A DNA stretch of 64,000 nucleotides. Source: an uncultured Sutterella sp. (GTDB taxonomy: Bacteria > Pseudomonadota > Gammaproteobacteria > Burkholderiales > Burkholderiaceae_F). This document shows positions 9,015 through 19,183 of this stretch, piece by piece. The position numbers were made by a program, and so were the translations under genes. The DNA lies in the NCBI GenBank assembly GCA_900767875.1, contig CAAGAT010000074.1:1-64000 (forward strand). The letters are read 5' to 3'. Under the pieces are notes generated by a model that did no database searches, was not told the DNA's origin, and saw only the letters and a list, made by a program, of their open reading frames with translations. Position 1 is the first letter of the stretch; each line of letters begins with the position of its first letter.

Positions 9015-9644
9015 ATGAAATTCACCGCCGCCACCCGCGCAACGCAAGGTACGAGTGCGAGCCGCCGCCTTCGCCGCGAAGCCAAGGTTCCCGGTATCCT
9101 TTACGGCCTGAACCAGCCTGCAGCCATGATCGAACTCGATCACAACGAAATGTACTACGCGCTGCAGAAGGAAAAGTTCCACTCCTCCATCCTGACGATG
9201 GAACTCGACGGTGCCGAACAGCTCGTGATTCTGCGCGCCTTCCAGATGCATCCCTACAAGACCCTCGTGATGCACATGGACTTCCAGCGCATTGACCCGA
9301 ACTCCAACGTGACGATGCGCGTGCCGCTGCACTTCTTCGGCGGCGAAAACAGCCCGGCCGTCAAGATCGACAAGGCTCTGATCAGCCACCTCGTGAGCTC
9401 GGTCGAAGTCACCTGCCTGCCCAAGGATCTGCCTGAATTCATCGACGTGGATCTGTCCGGCATGACCAGCCAGACCACGCTGCGCGTGGGCGACATCGCC
9501 CTGCCCGCCGGCGTGACCGCCGTGAACCCGGACACCCCGGTCGCCACGATTGCCAACGTTGCCGACGACACCGCCGCGGCCGCTCCCGCCGACGACGCCG
9601 CGGCCGCCGCTCCGGCTGCCGCCCCCGCCGCTCCCGCTTCCTAA
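9015..9644 (+). CDS. rplY: 50S ribosomal protein L25/CTC family
   Basis: This 209-residue protein is of the long (CTC) form. The N-terminal 5S rRNA-binding L25 domain spans about residues 1-90 (RRLRREAKVPGILYG). A beta-rich TL5-C domain follows to about 185, then an Ala/Pro/Asp-rich tail. GAGGTAATTACCC before the ATG provides a ribosome site. Location right after prs is the standard betaproteobacterial order. Confidence 0.95.
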   Translation: MKFTAATRATQGTSASRRLRREAKVPGILYGLNQPAAMIELDHNEMYYALQKEKFHSSILTMELDGAEQLVILRAFQMHPYKTLVMHMDFQRIDPNSNVTMRVPLHFFGGENSPAVKIDKALISHLVSSVEVTCLPKDLPEFIDVDLSGMTSQTTLRVGDIALPAGVTAVNPDTPVATIANVADDTAAAAPADDAAAAAPAAAPAAPAS

Positions 9645-9700
9645 TTGACGCGGTGCGACGCTCCGGCCGTGTGTGTGCACACACGGCCGTGAGACGGCCA

Positions 9701-9757
9701 AGGCCCGTTTTCGGCTCAAGGTTTCCTTCGGGTGCCGAGGCTGAAGACGGGCTTTTT
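9701..9757 (+). terminator. Terminator after rplY
   Basis: A long imperfect stem (GCCCGTTTTCGGCT... with ...GGCTGAAGACGGGC, 9703-9752) is followed by TTTTT. Just upstream, 9664-9689 forms a separate 12-bp perfect hairpin (CGGCCGTGTGTG and its complement). Confidence 0.85.
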
Positions 9758-9791
9758 CATGCGCCCATTTTTCTTTCTTTGAGAACCGCTT

Positions 9792-11636
9792 ATGACCAGC
9801 GCCTTTGCCCTTCTCGGGCTCTCCGACAAACTCTGCCAGACCGTCGCGCGTCTGGGCTTTGAAGAGCCCACGCCGATTCAGTCGGCCGCCGTGCCCGAAC
9901 TCATCAAGGGCGGCGACATGCTCGGGCAGGCCGCCACGGGCACCGGCAAAACGGCCGCCTTTGCGCTGCCGGCCGTCGAGGTGTTTTCCTCGACCGAGCC
10001 GCGTGCGGGCGCTCCGCGCATTCTGGTTCTCACCCCCACGCGCGAGCTGTGCCTGCAGGTGTGCGAAAGCTTCGTCAACCTCGGCCAGGACAGCGGCCTG
10101 ATCGCCTGCCCGATCTACGGCGGTCAGGACTACACGCGCCAGATCCGCCTGTTAAAGCGCGGCGTGCACGCCGTGATCGCCACGCCGGGCCGCGCGCTCG
10201 ACCATCTGCACCGCGGCACCCTCGATCTGTCGCAGGTCGAATTCTTCGTCATGGACGAGGCCGACGAGATGCTCGACATGGGCTTTGCCGACGAGCTCGA
10301 AGAGCTCACCAAAGCGCTGCCCGAGCACCATCAGACGGCGCTTTTTTCGGCCACGCTGCCGCAACGCATCCTGGAGATCGCCGCCCGGCACCTCAAGGAC
10401 CCCAAGCACATCGTCATCGAAAAGGACACCTCGCAGGAGGCACCGCGCGTGCCGCAGGTCGCCTACGTCGTCTCCCGCGCGCACCGCATTGCGGCCCTAG
10501 CCCGCGTGCTCGAGGTCGAGGAAGCTCCGCTGGCGATCTGCTTTGCCCGCACGCGTCTGGAAGTCGACGAAGTCACCGAAGCCATGCGCGCCCGCGGCTT
10601 TGCCGTCGAAGCGCTGCACGGAGGCCTGGATCAAGCCAGCCGCGACCGCGTCATGAAGCGCGCCAAGGCCGGCACGATCGAACTCATCGTGGCCACCGAC
10701 GTGGCCGCCCGCGGCATCGACCTGGAAAACCTCACGCACGTGGTCAACCTCGGTCTGCCCCCCTCGCCCGAAACCTATGTGCACCGCATCGGCCGCACGG
10801 GCCGCGCCGGCCGCACGGGCACGGCCATCTCCGTGATCGAGCCGCGCGAGCAGCGCCGTCTGCGCTTTTTGGAAGCGCACACCAAGAGCAAGATTGAGGT
10901 GCGCACCGTGCCCACCCTCACCGACGCGCGCGCCAAGCGTCTGTCGGCCCTCAAAAACGCCCTGGCCGAGGAACTCGCCGAGGGCTCGGAGCTTGAGCGC
11001 TGCCGCGTGATCGTTGATGCGCTGTGCACCGACTACGATCCGCTCGATGTGGCCAGCGCCGCCGTGGCCCTGGCCAACCGCGCCGTCAACGGCGAGGATG
11101 AGGAAGAGGAAATTCCGGCGCCTTCCTTTGATCGGCCCAAGCGCGAGAAAAAGCGCCTGAGCGAAGAGCCCGAAGCGGGCATGAAGCGCCTATTCATCGG
11201 CGCGGGCCGCAAGGCGGGCGTGCGCCCGGGCGACATCGTCGGGGCCATCGCCAACGAAGCGGGCATCGCCAGCCGTCAGATCGGCGCCATCGAAATCACC
11301 GAGGGCTTTACGCTTGTGGAAGTCGAGGAGTCGGCCGCGCAGACCGTGGTCGATGCCCTCTCGGAGAGCAACATCAAGGGGCGCCGCGTCACGGTGCGCT
11401 TTGACCGCGCCCCCGCGCGCTTTGCCGAGGATGCAGGAGGCGAAGCCAAGCGCGAAGGCAAGCGGCGCGACAAGGACGCCGAGGGCAAACACGGCGGCAA
11501 GGGCTTTAAGAAGGACTTTAAGAAAGACTTTGACAAGCACGAGCGCAAGAGCCGATTTAAGGACGAGAAAAAGTCCAAGGACGGCAAGAAAAAGGACAAG
11601 AAAAAGTCGGGCGACGTCTCGCGCTTTTACGAGTAA
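9792..11636 (+). CDS. deaD: DEAD-box ATP-dependent RNA helicase with DbpA-type C-terminal domain
   Basis: The 614-residue protein carries the full motif set: Q motif PTPIQ (27-31), Walker A ATGTGKT (48-54), DEAD (155-158), SAT, and [10 protein letters not shown] near 331-340. A DbpA-like RNA-binding domain follows at about 460-545. The tail of about 65 residues is very Lys/Asp-rich and low-complexity, likely a nonspecific RNA-binding extension. This architecture matches DeaD/CsdA-type helicases in ribosome assembly and cold adaptation; the precise orthology is inferred. It has its own unit after the rplY terminator and is followed by pth 33 bp downstream. Confidence 0.9.
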   Translation: MTSAFALLGLSDKLCQTVARLGFEEPTPIQSAAVPELIKGGDMLGQAATGTGKTAAFALPAVEVFSSTEPRAGAPRILVLTPTRELCLQVCESFVNLGQDSGLIACPIYGGQDYTRQIRLLKRGVHAVIATPGRALDHLHRGTLDLSQVEFFVMDEADEMLDMGFADELEELTKALPEHHQTALFSATLPQRILEIAARHLKDPKHIVIEKDTSQEAPRVPQVAYVVSRAHRIAALARVLEVEEAPLAICFARTRLEVDEVTEAMRARGFAVEALHGGLDQASRDRVMKRAKAGTIELIVATDVAARGIDLENLTHVVNLGLPPSPETYVHRIGRTGRAGRTGTAISVIEPREQRRLRFLEAHTKSKIEVRTVPTLTDARAKRLSALKNALAEELAEGSELERCRVIVDALCTDYDPLDVASAAVALANRAVNGEDEEEEIPAPSFDRPKREKKRLSEEPEAGMKRLFIGAGRKAGVRPGDIVGAIANEAGIASRQIGAIEITEGFTLVEVEESAAQTVVDALSESNIKGRRVTVRFDRAPARFAEDAGGEAKREGKRRDKDAEGKHGGKGFKKDFKKDFDKHERKSRFKDEKKSKDGKKKDKKKSGDVSRFYE

Positions 11637-11669
11637 GGACTCCGGCAGCGTTTTTGATAGGACACGAAC

Positions 11670-12311
11670 ATGGCACGCAAACCCATTGCGCTCATCGTCG
11701 GGCTGGGCAACCCCGGTGACGAATACCGCCACACCCGCCACAACGTCGGCTTTGACTTCATCGATCGCCTGGCGGCCGCGCGCGGCGTGCGCCTGACGCA
11801 GCAGGCGCGCTTTTTCGGCGAAACCGGCCGCATCGGCACCCCGGCGGGCGACGTGTGGCTCTTAAAGCCCTCGACCTACATGAATCTGTCGGGTCAGGCC
11901 GTGCAGCCTCTGGCGGCCTACTACAAGCTCACGCCCGAGGAAATCCTGGTGGTGCACGACGAGCTTGACCTCGTGCCGGGCACGATGCGCCTGAAGTTCG
12001 GTGGCGGCGCCGCCGGCCACAACGGCCTTAAGGACATCACGCAACGTCTGGGCACGTCCGATTTCTGGCGTCTGCGCGTGGGCATCGGCCATCCGCGCTC
12101 GCTGTGCCCGGGCATGGCCGTCGTCGACTGGGTGCTGGGTCGGCCGAGCGCCGAGCAATCCGACGGCATCGGCTTGTGCCTGGAGGGGGCCCTCAAGGCC
12201 ATCGACAACCTGTGCCAAGGCAAGTTCGACAACGCCGAACGCACGCTGGGCAAGTTTGCGCATCCTCCCAAGCCGGCCAAGGAAACACCCGCCGAAGCGG
12301 ACGCCTCCTAA
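11670..12311 (+). CDS. pth: Peptidyl-tRNA hydrolase
   Basis: It recycles peptidyl-tRNA released prematurely from ribosomes. The 213-residue protein has the family N-terminus GLGNPGDEY, the catalytic His in TRHN (residue 24), and the VVHDELDL segment with the conserved acidic residues. GGAC upstream of ATG 11670 serves as ribosome site. The usual betaproteobacterial pair pth-ychF follows. Confidence 0.97.
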   Translation: MARKPIALIVGLGNPGDEYRHTRHNVGFDFIDRLAAARGVRLTQQARFFGETGRIGTPAGDVWLLKPSTYMNLSGQAVQPLAAYYKLTPEEILVVHDELDLVPGTMRLKFGGGAAGHNGLKDITQRLGTSDFWRLRVGIGHPRSLCPGMAVVDWVLGRPSAEQSDGIGLCLEGALKAIDNLCQGKFDNAERTLGKFAHPPKPAKETPAEADAS

Positions 12312-12383
12312 AAAGTCGTTGCGCTTGGCGTCATAATGCTTAATTAAACCGAATTGATTTTTTCACACGGGAAATTCACAGTC

Positions 12384-13478
12384 ATGGGACTTAAATGCGG
12401 CATCGTCGGTTTGCCCAACGTCGGCAAATCCACCATCTTCAACGCCTTGACCAAGGCGGGCATCGCAGCCGAAAACTATCCGTTCTGCACGATCGAACCC
12501 AATGTGGGCATCGTGGAAGTGCCCGATCCGCGTCTGGCCAAGCTCGCCGAAATCGTCTCGCCCGAGCGCATCGTTCCCGCGACGGTCGAATTCGTGGACA
12601 TCGCCGGTCTGGTGGCCGGTGCGAGCAAGGGCGAAGGGCTGGGCAACCAGTTCCTGGCCAACATCCGTGAATGCGACGCCATCGCCCACATCGTGCGCTG
12701 CTTTAACGACGACAACGTCGTGCACGTGGCCGGCAAGATCTCGCCCCTGGACGACATCGAGGTGATCAACACCGAACTGGCGCTGGCCGACCTGGCCAGC
12801 GTCGACAAGGCGCTGGGTCGCTGGAGCAAGCAGGCCCGTCAGGGCGGCGACAAGGAAGCCCTCAAGCTCGTGCAGGTGCTCGAAAAGGTGCAGCCGCTTC
12901 TGAACGAAGGCAAGCCCGCCCGCGCCGCCAAGCTCACGGCCGAGGAACTGGCGATCATCCGCCCGCTCTTTTTGCTCACGCTCAAGCCCGTCATGTACGT
13001 GGCCAACGTGAGCGAAACGGGCTTTGAAACCAACCCGCTGCTCGATGCCGTCAAGGAACTGGCCGCGGGCGAAAACGCCCCCGTCGTGGCCGTGTGCGCC
13101 AAGACCGAAGCCGAAATCGCTGAACTCGACGACGAGGACAAGGCGCTCTTTCTCGAAGACATGGGCATGCACGAGCCCGGCCTGAACCGCGTGATTCGCG
13201 CCGGCTATGACCTTCTGGGTCTGCAGACCTACTTTACGGCCGGCGTCAAGGAAGTGCGCGCCTGGACGATTCACAAGGGCGACACCGCCCCGCAGGCCGC
13301 CGGCGTCATTCACACCGACTTTGAGCGCGGCTTCATCCGCGCCCAGACGATCGCCTACGAAGACTACATCGCCTACAAGGGTGAAAAGGGCGCGCAGGAA
13401 GCCGGCAAGATGCGCGCCGAAGGCAAGGACTACGTCGTGGCCGACGGCGACGTGATGAACTTCCTCTTCAACGTCTAA
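12384..13478 (+). CDS. ychF: Redox-regulated ATPase YchF (OBG family)
   Basis: This ribosome-associated P-loop ATPase has 364 residues, matching E. coli YchF (363). The N-terminus [17 protein letters not shown] contains the G1 loop (residues 9-16). The G3 region, a central helical coiled-coil and the C-terminal TGS domain with [11 protein letters not shown] are present. The frame extends upstream to 12354, but homology begins at ATG 12384, which I chose. It is probably cotranscribed with pth. Confidence 0.97.
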   Translation: MGLKCGIVGLPNVGKSTIFNALTKAGIAAENYPFCTIEPNVGIVEVPDPRLAKLAEIVSPERIVPATVEFVDIAGLVAGASKGEGLGNQFLANIRECDAIAHIVRCFNDDNVVHVAGKISPLDDIEVINTELALADLASVDKALGRWSKQARQGGDKEALKLVQVLEKVQPLLNEGKPARAAKLTAEELAIIRPLFLLTLKPVMYVANVSETGFETNPLLDAVKELAAGENAPVVAVCAKTEAEIAELDDEDKALFLEDMGMHEPGLNRVIRAGYDLLGLQTYFTAGVKEVRAWTIHKGDTAPQAAGVIHTDFERGFIRAQTIAYEDYIAYKGEKGAQEAGKMRAEGKDYVVADGDVMNFLFNV

Positions 13479-13507
13479 AGCCGACGGCTGACGAGCCTGA
13501 AAAATCA

Positions 13508-13545
13508 AACGCCCGCACCGAAAGACACCTTTGCGTGCGGGCGTT
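13508..13545. terminator. Bidirectional terminator between ychF and hslR
   Basis: An 11-bp perfect stem (AACGCCCGCAC at 13508-13518 with its complement at 13535-13545) lies between two convergent genes and is flanked by short A/T-rich stretches on both sides. Confidence 0.75.
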
Positions 13546-13567
13546 GCGTTTCCGACGAGCGGCCGGA

Positions 13568-13966
13568 CTATTCAAAGTCCCCGCTCGTAAAGTAGCGGAT
13601 GCGGCGGGCGTCTCGCTTGGTCGGGCGCCCCTTTTTGATGGAGAGGGCCGGCTCGGCCGCCAGCTTTCGCATCGCCTTGTTTTCCTCGCGCAGCACGCGC
13701 GACTCGTCCGTTTCGCGATACAGGAGCTGAGCCTGCGCGGCCGGTCCGCGCACCGAGGAGACGCCCTCGACGTAAACGGTGAATTTTTCGTCGCCGCGCG
13801 TGATTTCGAGCCGGTCGCCGGCCTTGACCTCACGCGAAGATTTGGTGCGGTTGCCGTCAATGCGCACGCGCCCGAGCTCCACGGCTTCCTGCGCGAGCGT
13901 GCGGGTTTTGAAAAAGCGGGCGGCCCAAAGCCACTTGTCGATGCGGACGGCCTGAAGTTCGGTCAT
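13568..13966 (-). CDS. hslR: S4-domain RNA-binding heat shock protein Hsp15
   Basis: HslR binds stalled 50S subunits carrying peptidyl-tRNA. The open frame continues far upstream to 14389, but the S4 domain starts right after ATG 13966 with RIDKWLWAARFFKTRTLA, giving 132 residues, the usual size. The C-terminal half is basic (KKGRPTKRDARRIR), as in E. coli Hsp15. It is convergent with ychF and divergent from kdsD, with promoters for both in 13967-14084. Confidence 0.92.
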   Translation of the reverse strand: MTELQAVRIDKWLWAARFFKTRTLAQEAVELGRVRIDGNRTKSSREVKAGDRLEITRGDEKFTVYVEGVSSVRGPAAQAQLLYRETDESRVLREENKAMRKLAAEPALSIKKGRPTKRDARRIRYFTSGDFE

Positions 13967-14084
13967 GCTTTGCCTGGGGAAAAATTCGATTGCGGAAAAG
14001 TTTAGCCGCAATTTGGCGGGCAAGGAACCGAAGCGGGCGCGGTAAAATGATTCGTTAAGCCACGTTTTTTTCACTGCGAGACTT

Positions 14085-15071
14085 ATGAACAAAACCGCCA
14101 ACTGTGAGGGCGCCATCGCGCTCGGCCGCGAGGTGCTGCTGCACGAAGCCCAGGCCGTCAAGGATCTGGCCGACACGCTCGACGCCGAGCACTTCGGCCA
14201 TGCCGTCGAACTGCTTTTGAACTGCAAAGGCCGCGTCGTCGTCAGCGGCATCGGCAAATCCGGCCACATCGGCCGCAAGCTGGCCGCCACGCTCGCGAGC
14301 ACGGGCACGCCCGCCTTCTTCGTGCACGCGGCCGAAGCCGCGCACGGCGACCTCGGCATGATCACCGAAGAGGACGTTGTGATCGGCATCTCCTACTCGG
14401 GCAGCTCGAGCGAACTTGTGACGATCGTTCCGACGATCAAGCGCGAGGGCGCCAAGCTCATCTCGATCACGGGCAAGCCCGACAGCCCCCTGGCGCGCAA
14501 CGCCGACGTCAACCTCAACGTGCACGTGCCCTTTGAGGCCTGCCCGCTCAATCTGGCGCCCACCTCCTCGACCACGGCCACGCTGGCCATGGGAGACGCG
14601 CTGGCGGTGGCCTGCATGCACGCCAAGGGCTTTACCAAGGAAGACTTCGCGCGCTCGCATCCGGGCGGCGCCCTGGGCCGCCGTCTGCTCACGCACGTCA
14701 AGGACATCATGCGTACGGGCCAAGAGGTGCCGATGGTGCGCGCGGGCACGACGGTTCTGGACGCCACGCGTGAAATCACCAAAAAGCACATCGGCATGAC
14801 CGCCGTGGTCGACGCCGACCAAAAGGTGCTCGGCATCTTCACAGAAGGCGATCTGCGGCGCCTGATCGAACAAAAGGGCGACGTGCGCGGCATTCACATC
14901 GAGGACGTGATGACCCGGACGCCCGCCACCATCGCGCCCGAGGAAATGGCCGCCAGCGCGGCCAAGATCATCGACGAGCGCATGATCAATCAGCTGCTCG
15001 TCGTCGACGGCGACGGGCGCCTCATCGGTGCGCTGCACGTGCACGACCTCATGACCGCCAAGGTGATCTGA
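14085..15071 (+). CDS. kdsD: Arabinose-5-phosphate isomerase
   Basis: It interconverts ribulose 5-phosphate and arabinose 5-phosphate, the first step of Kdo synthesis. The 328-residue protein has an N-terminal SIS domain (residues about 40-175, with SGIGKSGHIGRK and GDLGMI) and two CBS domains (about 200-328). This is the KdsD/KpsF layout. The last base of the stop overlaps the kdsC start (TGATG), so the two are translationally coupled. It opens the kdsD-kdsC-lptC-lptA-lptB-rpoN block. Confidence 0.97.
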   Translation: MNKTANCEGAIALGREVLLHEAQAVKDLADTLDAEHFGHAVELLLNCKGRVVVSGIGKSGHIGRKLAATLASTGTPAFFVHAAEAAHGDLGMITEEDVVIGISYSGSSSELVTIVPTIKREGAKLISITGKPDSPLARNADVNLNVHVPFEACPLNLAPTSSTTATLAMGDALAVACMHAKGFTKEDFARSHPGGALGRRLLTHVKDIMRTGQEVPMVRAGTTVLDATREITKKHIGMTAVVDADQKVLGIFTEGDLRRLIEQKGDVRGIHIEDVMTRTPATIAPEEMAASAAKIIDERMINQLLVVDGDGRLIGALHVHDLMTAKVI

Positions 15072-15610
15072 TGAGCGACCTCTTTACCCGCGCCAACAAC
15101 GTGTGCCTCGTCGTTTTGGACGTCGACGGCGTTTTGACCGACGGCTCGATCTGGACGGGCGAAAACGGCGAATCCGTCAAGCGCTTTTGCACGCGCGACG
15201 GGCTGGGCATCAAGATGCTGCAGTCGGCGGGCATTCCCGTGGCCATCCTCACGGGGCGTCTGTCGGCGCAGACGGCCGCGCGCGCCCGCGAACTGGGCAT
15301 CGGCTGCGTCAAGCAGGGCAAGCGCTTTAAGACGCAGGCCTGGGAGGAAATTCTCGCCGAGCACGGCGTCACGGACGAGCAGACCGCCTACATGGGCGAC
15401 GACGTGCCCGACATTCCCGTGCTGCAGCGCGCCGGCTTTGCGACCGTGCCGCTGGACGCCAGCGAAGAGATCGTGCCGCTGGCGCACTGGGTCAGCCCCA
15501 AGGCGGGCGGCAACGGCGCCGTGCGCAGCCTGGCCGAATTCATTCTGCGCTCGCAGGGCAAGTGGGACGATCTGATCAATCGCCACTACGTGCAAGGAGA
15601 GCCTTTGTGA
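15071..15610 (+). CDS. kdsC: 3-deoxy-D-manno-octulosonate-8-phosphate phosphatase
   Basis: This HAD-superfamily phosphatase releases Kdo from Kdo-8-phosphate. Its 179 residues include the nucleophile motif LDVDGVLTDG (DXD at 17-19), the Thr motif ILTGR, and the Mg-binding GDDVPDIP stretch. Length fits the tetrameric C0-cap type. It overlaps kdsD by one base and lptC by four bases. Confidence 0.97.
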   Translation: MSDLFTRANNVCLVVLDVDGVLTDGSIWTGENGESVKRFCTRDGLGIKMLQSAGIPVAILTGRLSAQTAARARELGIGCVKQGKRFKTQAWEEILAEHGVTDEQTAYMGDDVPDIPVLQRAGFATVPLDASEEIVPLAHWVSPKAGGNGAVRSLAEFILRSQGKWDDLINRHYVQGEPL

Positions 15611-16194
15611 AGGTTCATCTCAGAGACCGTATCACCGCGGGGCTGGGCGTCGGCGTTCTGGCGGCCGTCACGGCCCTGAGCTACTACTACTCGATTCACA
15701 CCGAGACCGAAGCGCTGCGCGCCGAAATTCTGCGCGAGTCGCCCGACTTTACGAGCACGAACATCGCCATGACGCAGTTCAAAAGCGACGGCTCGGCCGA
15801 CCGGCGCATCTTTGCCGATTACGCCGAGCACTTCGAGGACGGTCGCATGACGAGCATTCGGCCCCGCCTCGTGACGCTGTCGGTCGACGAGCCGCAGGTC
15901 AAGGCCAGTGCCGATACGGGCATCAGCACCGATGCGGGCGAGACGGTGAACTTTACGGGAAACGTGCTCGTGATGCGCGCGGGCGACCACAACAACGCGC
16001 CGATGCGCTTTGAAACCGAACAGCTCACGGTCTATCCGGACACCGAGATCTTTGAAACGGACGCCCCGGTGCGGCTCGTCAACGGCGCCGACGTCACCAC
16101 CGGCATCGGCATGACATTTGACAACGTCGAGCGAACCGTGCACATTCACGGCAACGTAAAATCCAGCTTTGCTCCTCGAAACGATAAGGACTAA
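15607..16194 (+). CDS. lptC: LPS export protein LptC
   Basis: LptC is a bitopic inner-membrane protein that hands LPS from LptB2FG to LptA. The GTG at 15607 overlaps the kdsC stop, is preceded by AAGGAG, and gives 195 residues. A single N-terminal membrane helix lies at about residues 9-24, and a periplasmic beta-jellyroll domain follows. The frame is open upstream to 15562, but those codons lie inside kdsC. Position between kdsC and lptA confirms the call. Confidence 0.93.
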   Translation: MKVHLRDRITAGLGVGVLAAVTALSYYYSIHTETEALRAEILRESPDFTSTNIAMTQFKSDGSADRRIFADYAEHFEDGRMTSIRPRLVTLSVDEPQVKASADTGISTDAGETVNFTGNVLVMRAGDHNNAPMRFETEQLTVYPDTEIFETDAPVRLVNGADVTTGIGMTFDNVERTVHIHGNVKSSFAPRNDKD

Positions 16195-16200
16195 TTCGAG

Positions 16201-16812
16201 ATGCGTTTCAACCCGACTTTTGCGCCGCTGGCCGCCGCCCTCCTGAGCCTGACTCTGGCCGGCGCGGCGCAGGCCGAAACGGCCGACCGCGACAAGCCCA
16301 TTGAAATCAACGCCGACAACTTCCAAGGCGACGAAGTGCAGCAGATCGCCATGTACACCGGCCGCGTCGAAGTGCACCAGGGCACGCTCGAAATTCTCGG
16401 CGACAAGCTCACCGTGACGATTTCGCCCGAGGGCTACCGCACCATCACCGTCACGGGCAAGCCCGTGCGCATGAAGGAGCGGCGCGACGCGCGCACGCCC
16501 GGCGTCGAGGAGTGGGTGCACGCCAGTAGCCTGACGGCCGTCTACGACGAACACAGCGACGTGATCACGCTCACGGAACTGGCCAAGCTCGCGCGCAGCG
16601 AAAACGGCCTCGTGAAGGACTCGAGCGCCGGCGAAAAGATCGTCTACGATCTGCGCACCGCCCGCTCGCGCGTCGAAGGTGCCGTGGTCGAAGGCAAGCG
16701 CAACCGCGTCTCCACCGTTCTGGCGCCGCGCAAAAAGGGCGGCGAACAGGCTCCGGCCGCAAGCACCGGCGCTCAGGCTCCGATGCAGGGCTCGACCCGA
16801 CTGGCCCCGTAA
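16201..16812 (+). CDS. lptA: LPS transport periplasmic protein LptA
   Basis: LptA forms the periplasmic bridge for LPS. It has 203 residues with a signal peptide ending at AQA (about residue 24) and an OstA-type beta-jellyroll (PIEINADNFQGDE onward). The C-terminal 25 residues are Gln/Ala-rich and likely disordered. It follows lptC after 6 bp and precedes lptB. Confidence 0.95.
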   Translation: MRFNPTFAPLAAALLSLTLAGAAQAETADRDKPIEINADNFQGDEVQQIAMYTGRVEVHQGTLEILGDKLTVTISPEGYRTITVTGKPVRMKERRDARTPGVEEWVHASSLTAVYDEHSDVITLTELAKLARSENGLVKDSSAGEKIVYDLRTARSRVEGAVVEGKRNRVSTVLAPRKKGGEQAPAASTGAQAPMQGSTRLAP

Positions 16813-16845
16813 GCACCCTACAAACCATCCTGCGAGAGATCTATT

Positions 16846-17601
16846 TTGGCTGAACAACAGATGGATACGCTCATCGCCCGCAATCTGATGAAGCGCTACG
16901 GCGCGCGCAAGGTTGTGCGCGACGTGAGCGTGAGCGTCAAAAGCGGAGAAGTGGTCGGCCTTCTCGGCCCCAACGGCGCGGGTAAGACCACGACCTTCTA
17001 CATGATCGTGGGGCTGGTGCCGCCCAACGGCGGCGACATTCTTCTGAACGACGCCCCGATCACGCACCTGCCCATCTTCAAGCGGGCGCGTCTGGGCGTC
17101 TCGTACCTGCCGCAGGAAGCGAGCATCTTTCGCAAGCTCACGGTCGAGGACAACATCCGCGCCATCTTGGAGCTGCAGGTCGATCACACGGGCGCCCGGC
17201 TCTCGCGCACGCGCATCGAAGAGCGCCTCAACGAGCTGCTCGACGAGCTGCAGATTCAGCACATCCGCACCAACACCGCCCTGTCGCTTTCGGGCGGCGA
17301 GCGGCGCCGCACGGAAATCGCCCGCGCCCTGGCGGCCGATCCGCGCTTTATTTTGCTCGACGAGCCCTTTGCTGGCGTCGACCCGATCGCCGTCATCGAG
17401 ATTCAGCGCATCGTGCGCTTTCTCAAGGACCGCGGCATCGGCGTGCTGATCACCGACCACAACGTGCGTGAAACGCTCGGCATCTGCGATCACGCCTACA
17501 TCATCAACGAAGGCGAGGTTCTCGCGCAAGGCGCTCCCGAAGAGATCATTTCCAACGAATCGGTTCGAAAGATTTACCTCGGCGAGAACTTCCGCATGTA
17601 A
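16846..17601 (+). CDS. lptB: LPS export ABC transporter ATP-binding protein LptB
   Basis: LptB is the ATPase of LptB2FG. It has 251 residues with Walker [10 protein letters not shown] (near 44-52), signature LSGGERRR, Walker B FILLDEP and the H-loop in ITDHNVRE. The TTG at 16846 has a GAGAG ribosome site 8 bp upstream; the in-frame ATG at 16861 is too far from it, so TTG is preferred. The gene is followed by rpoN after 12 bp. Confidence 0.96.
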   Translation: MAEQQMDTLIARNLMKRYGARKVVRDVSVSVKSGEVVGLLGPNGAGKTTTFYMIVGLVPPNGGDILLNDAPITHLPIFKRARLGVSYLPQEASIFRKLTVEDNIRAILELQVDHTGARLSRTRIEERLNELLDELQIQHIRTNTALSLSGGERRRTEIARALAADPRFILLDEPFAGVDPIAVIEIQRIVRFLKDRGIGVLITDHNVRETLGICDHAYIINEGEVLAQGAPEEIISNESVRKIYLGENFRM

Positions 17602-17613
17602 CCGCCCCGCATC

Positions 17614-19059
17614 ATGGCCTCGACCCGAGCCGCTCTGATTCAGACACTGACGCAAAAGCCGCAGCTCTCCCAGCAGATGCGGCAGTCCGTGGAATTGCTG
17701 CAGCTCTCCGGACCCGAGCTGCAGCACGAAATCGACGCGCAGCTACTCTCCAACCCCCTTTTGAAGGCCGACGAAGAGGCGGGCCTGCCCTTTGAAACCG
17801 CCCCGCATAAGAGCGAGGCTGAGCCCAAACCCGAGGCCTCGGCCTCTCGCGCGCCGGCCGCGGGCGTAGCGCACGACTACCGCGAACACAATTACCTCAC
17901 CTGGCGCGGCACCGCCGCCGACACCGAAGAGTTCGACCCCTACGGCAGCATCAGCGCCCAAGAGAGCTTAAGCGAGCACCTGCTGCATCAGCTCGGCTGT
18001 CTGCGTCTGCCCCGCGACGAGGCGCTGCTGTGCACCTGGATCATCGGCAATCTCGACGACGAGGGATTTTTGCCCGATTCGCTCTCGGAGCTCGCGCACG
18101 ACTGCGCGCAGGCCACGGGCATGAAGGCCGACGAAACGGCCTGGCGCACGGCCCTCAAACTCGTGCAAAGCTTTGAGCCGGCGGGGGTGGCCGCCTCGGG
18201 CCCCACGCAGGCCCTGCTGCTGCAGCTCGAGCGCCTTGAGACCGACGAGACCACGCGCGGCGTGGCGCGGCGCCTGCTGACCGAAACCCCCGAGCTGCTC
18301 GCGCGGCACGACTACAAGAGCGCCGCCCGCGTCCTCGGTGCGGACATTGGGGCCGTTAAGGCGGCGCACGCGCTCGTGCTCTCGCTCACGCCGCACCCGG
18401 CCGCCGGCTTTGCCGACACGCGCGAGTCCTCCTGCGTCATCGCCGAAGTGATCCTGGTGCGCCGGGATCAGGGCTGGAAGGCCGTGCTCAATCCGGCCGT
18501 GGTCACGCACCTTACCTTTGACGACGACACCTTTTCGTTGCTCACGAAAGCCAAGCTCGAGGGCCGGGATCTGACCCAATGGCGCGAGCGGGCGCGCAGC
18601 GCCAAGGGCTTTGTGCGCTCGCTTGAGATGCGCTACTCGACCATCACGGCCGTGGCGCAGACCATCGCCGACCTGCAGCAGGCCTTCTTTACCCAGGGTC
18701 CCAAGGCGCTCAAACCGATGGGCCTCAAAGACGTGGCGCAGCGCCTGAACCTGGCCGAATCCACCGTCAGCCGCGCCTCCGCGGGCAAATACCTGCAAAG
18801 CCCGGCGGGTACCTTTGAGCTCAAGTACTTCTTTACCAAGGCCGTGACCGGTGTGGACGGGCAGGACGCCAGTGCCGCGCTCGCCCGGCACCTCATTGCC
18901 GAAGCGGTGGCCGCCGAGGACCCCGCCCGGCCCCTGTCGGACGGAGCCATCGCCGAGAAACTCGCCGAGCAGGGCATACAGCTGGCGCGGCGCACCGTGG
19001 CCAAATACCGCGAGCTCGAAAAGATCCCGACCAAGAGCCTGCGCCGAAAAGTCGCCTGA
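17614..19059 (+). CDS. rpoN: RNA polymerase sigma-54 factor
   Basis: The 481-residue protein has the Gln-rich activator-interacting region I (residues about 1-50) and an acidic/variable region II to about 110. The core-binding and helix-turn-helix regions follow, then the RpoN box ARRTVAKYRE near the C-terminus. It directs transcription from -24/-12 promoters with enhancer-binding activators. It is in the conserved lptB-rpoN context, but the hpf gene that normally follows is absent; ptsN comes next after 124 bp. Confidence 0.97.
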   Translation: MASTRAALIQTLTQKPQLSQQMRQSVELLQLSGPELQHEIDAQLLSNPLLKADEEAGLPFETAPHKSEAEPKPEASASRAPAAGVAHDYREHNYLTWRGTAADTEEFDPYGSISAQESLSEHLLHQLGCLRLPRDEALLCTWIIGNLDDEGFLPDSLSELAHDCAQATGMKADETAWRTALKLVQSFEPAGVAASGPTQALLLQLERLETDETTRGVARRLLTETPELLARHDYKSAARVLGADIGAVKAAHALVLSLTPHPAAGFADTRESSCVIAEVILVRRDQGWKAVLNPAVVTHLTFDDDTFSLLTKAKLEGRDLTQWRERARSAKGFVRSLEMRYSTITAVAQTIADLQQAFFTQGPKALKPMGLKDVAQRLNLAESTVSRASAGKYLQSPAGTFELKYFFTKAVTGVDGQDASAALARHLIAEAVAAEDPARPLSDGAIAEKLAEQGIQLARRTVAKYRELEKIPTKSLRRKVA

Positions 19060-19183
19060 ATTCAAACGCCCCTGCTGACCGAAGCGAGAGCGCTCCGAGG
19101 GCGGTAGAATGCGCAGGATCGAAATTTCTCATCGGCCGCCTCGGCCTCAGGCTTGCGCCGGGCCGACGGCTCATTGGTAAGGT

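Noticed and set aside
15586..17727. A 713-codon minus-strand open frame
   Set aside because: It is antisense to lptC-lptA-lptB, and its composition (Arg/Ala/His/Val-rich) is that of a shadow frame.
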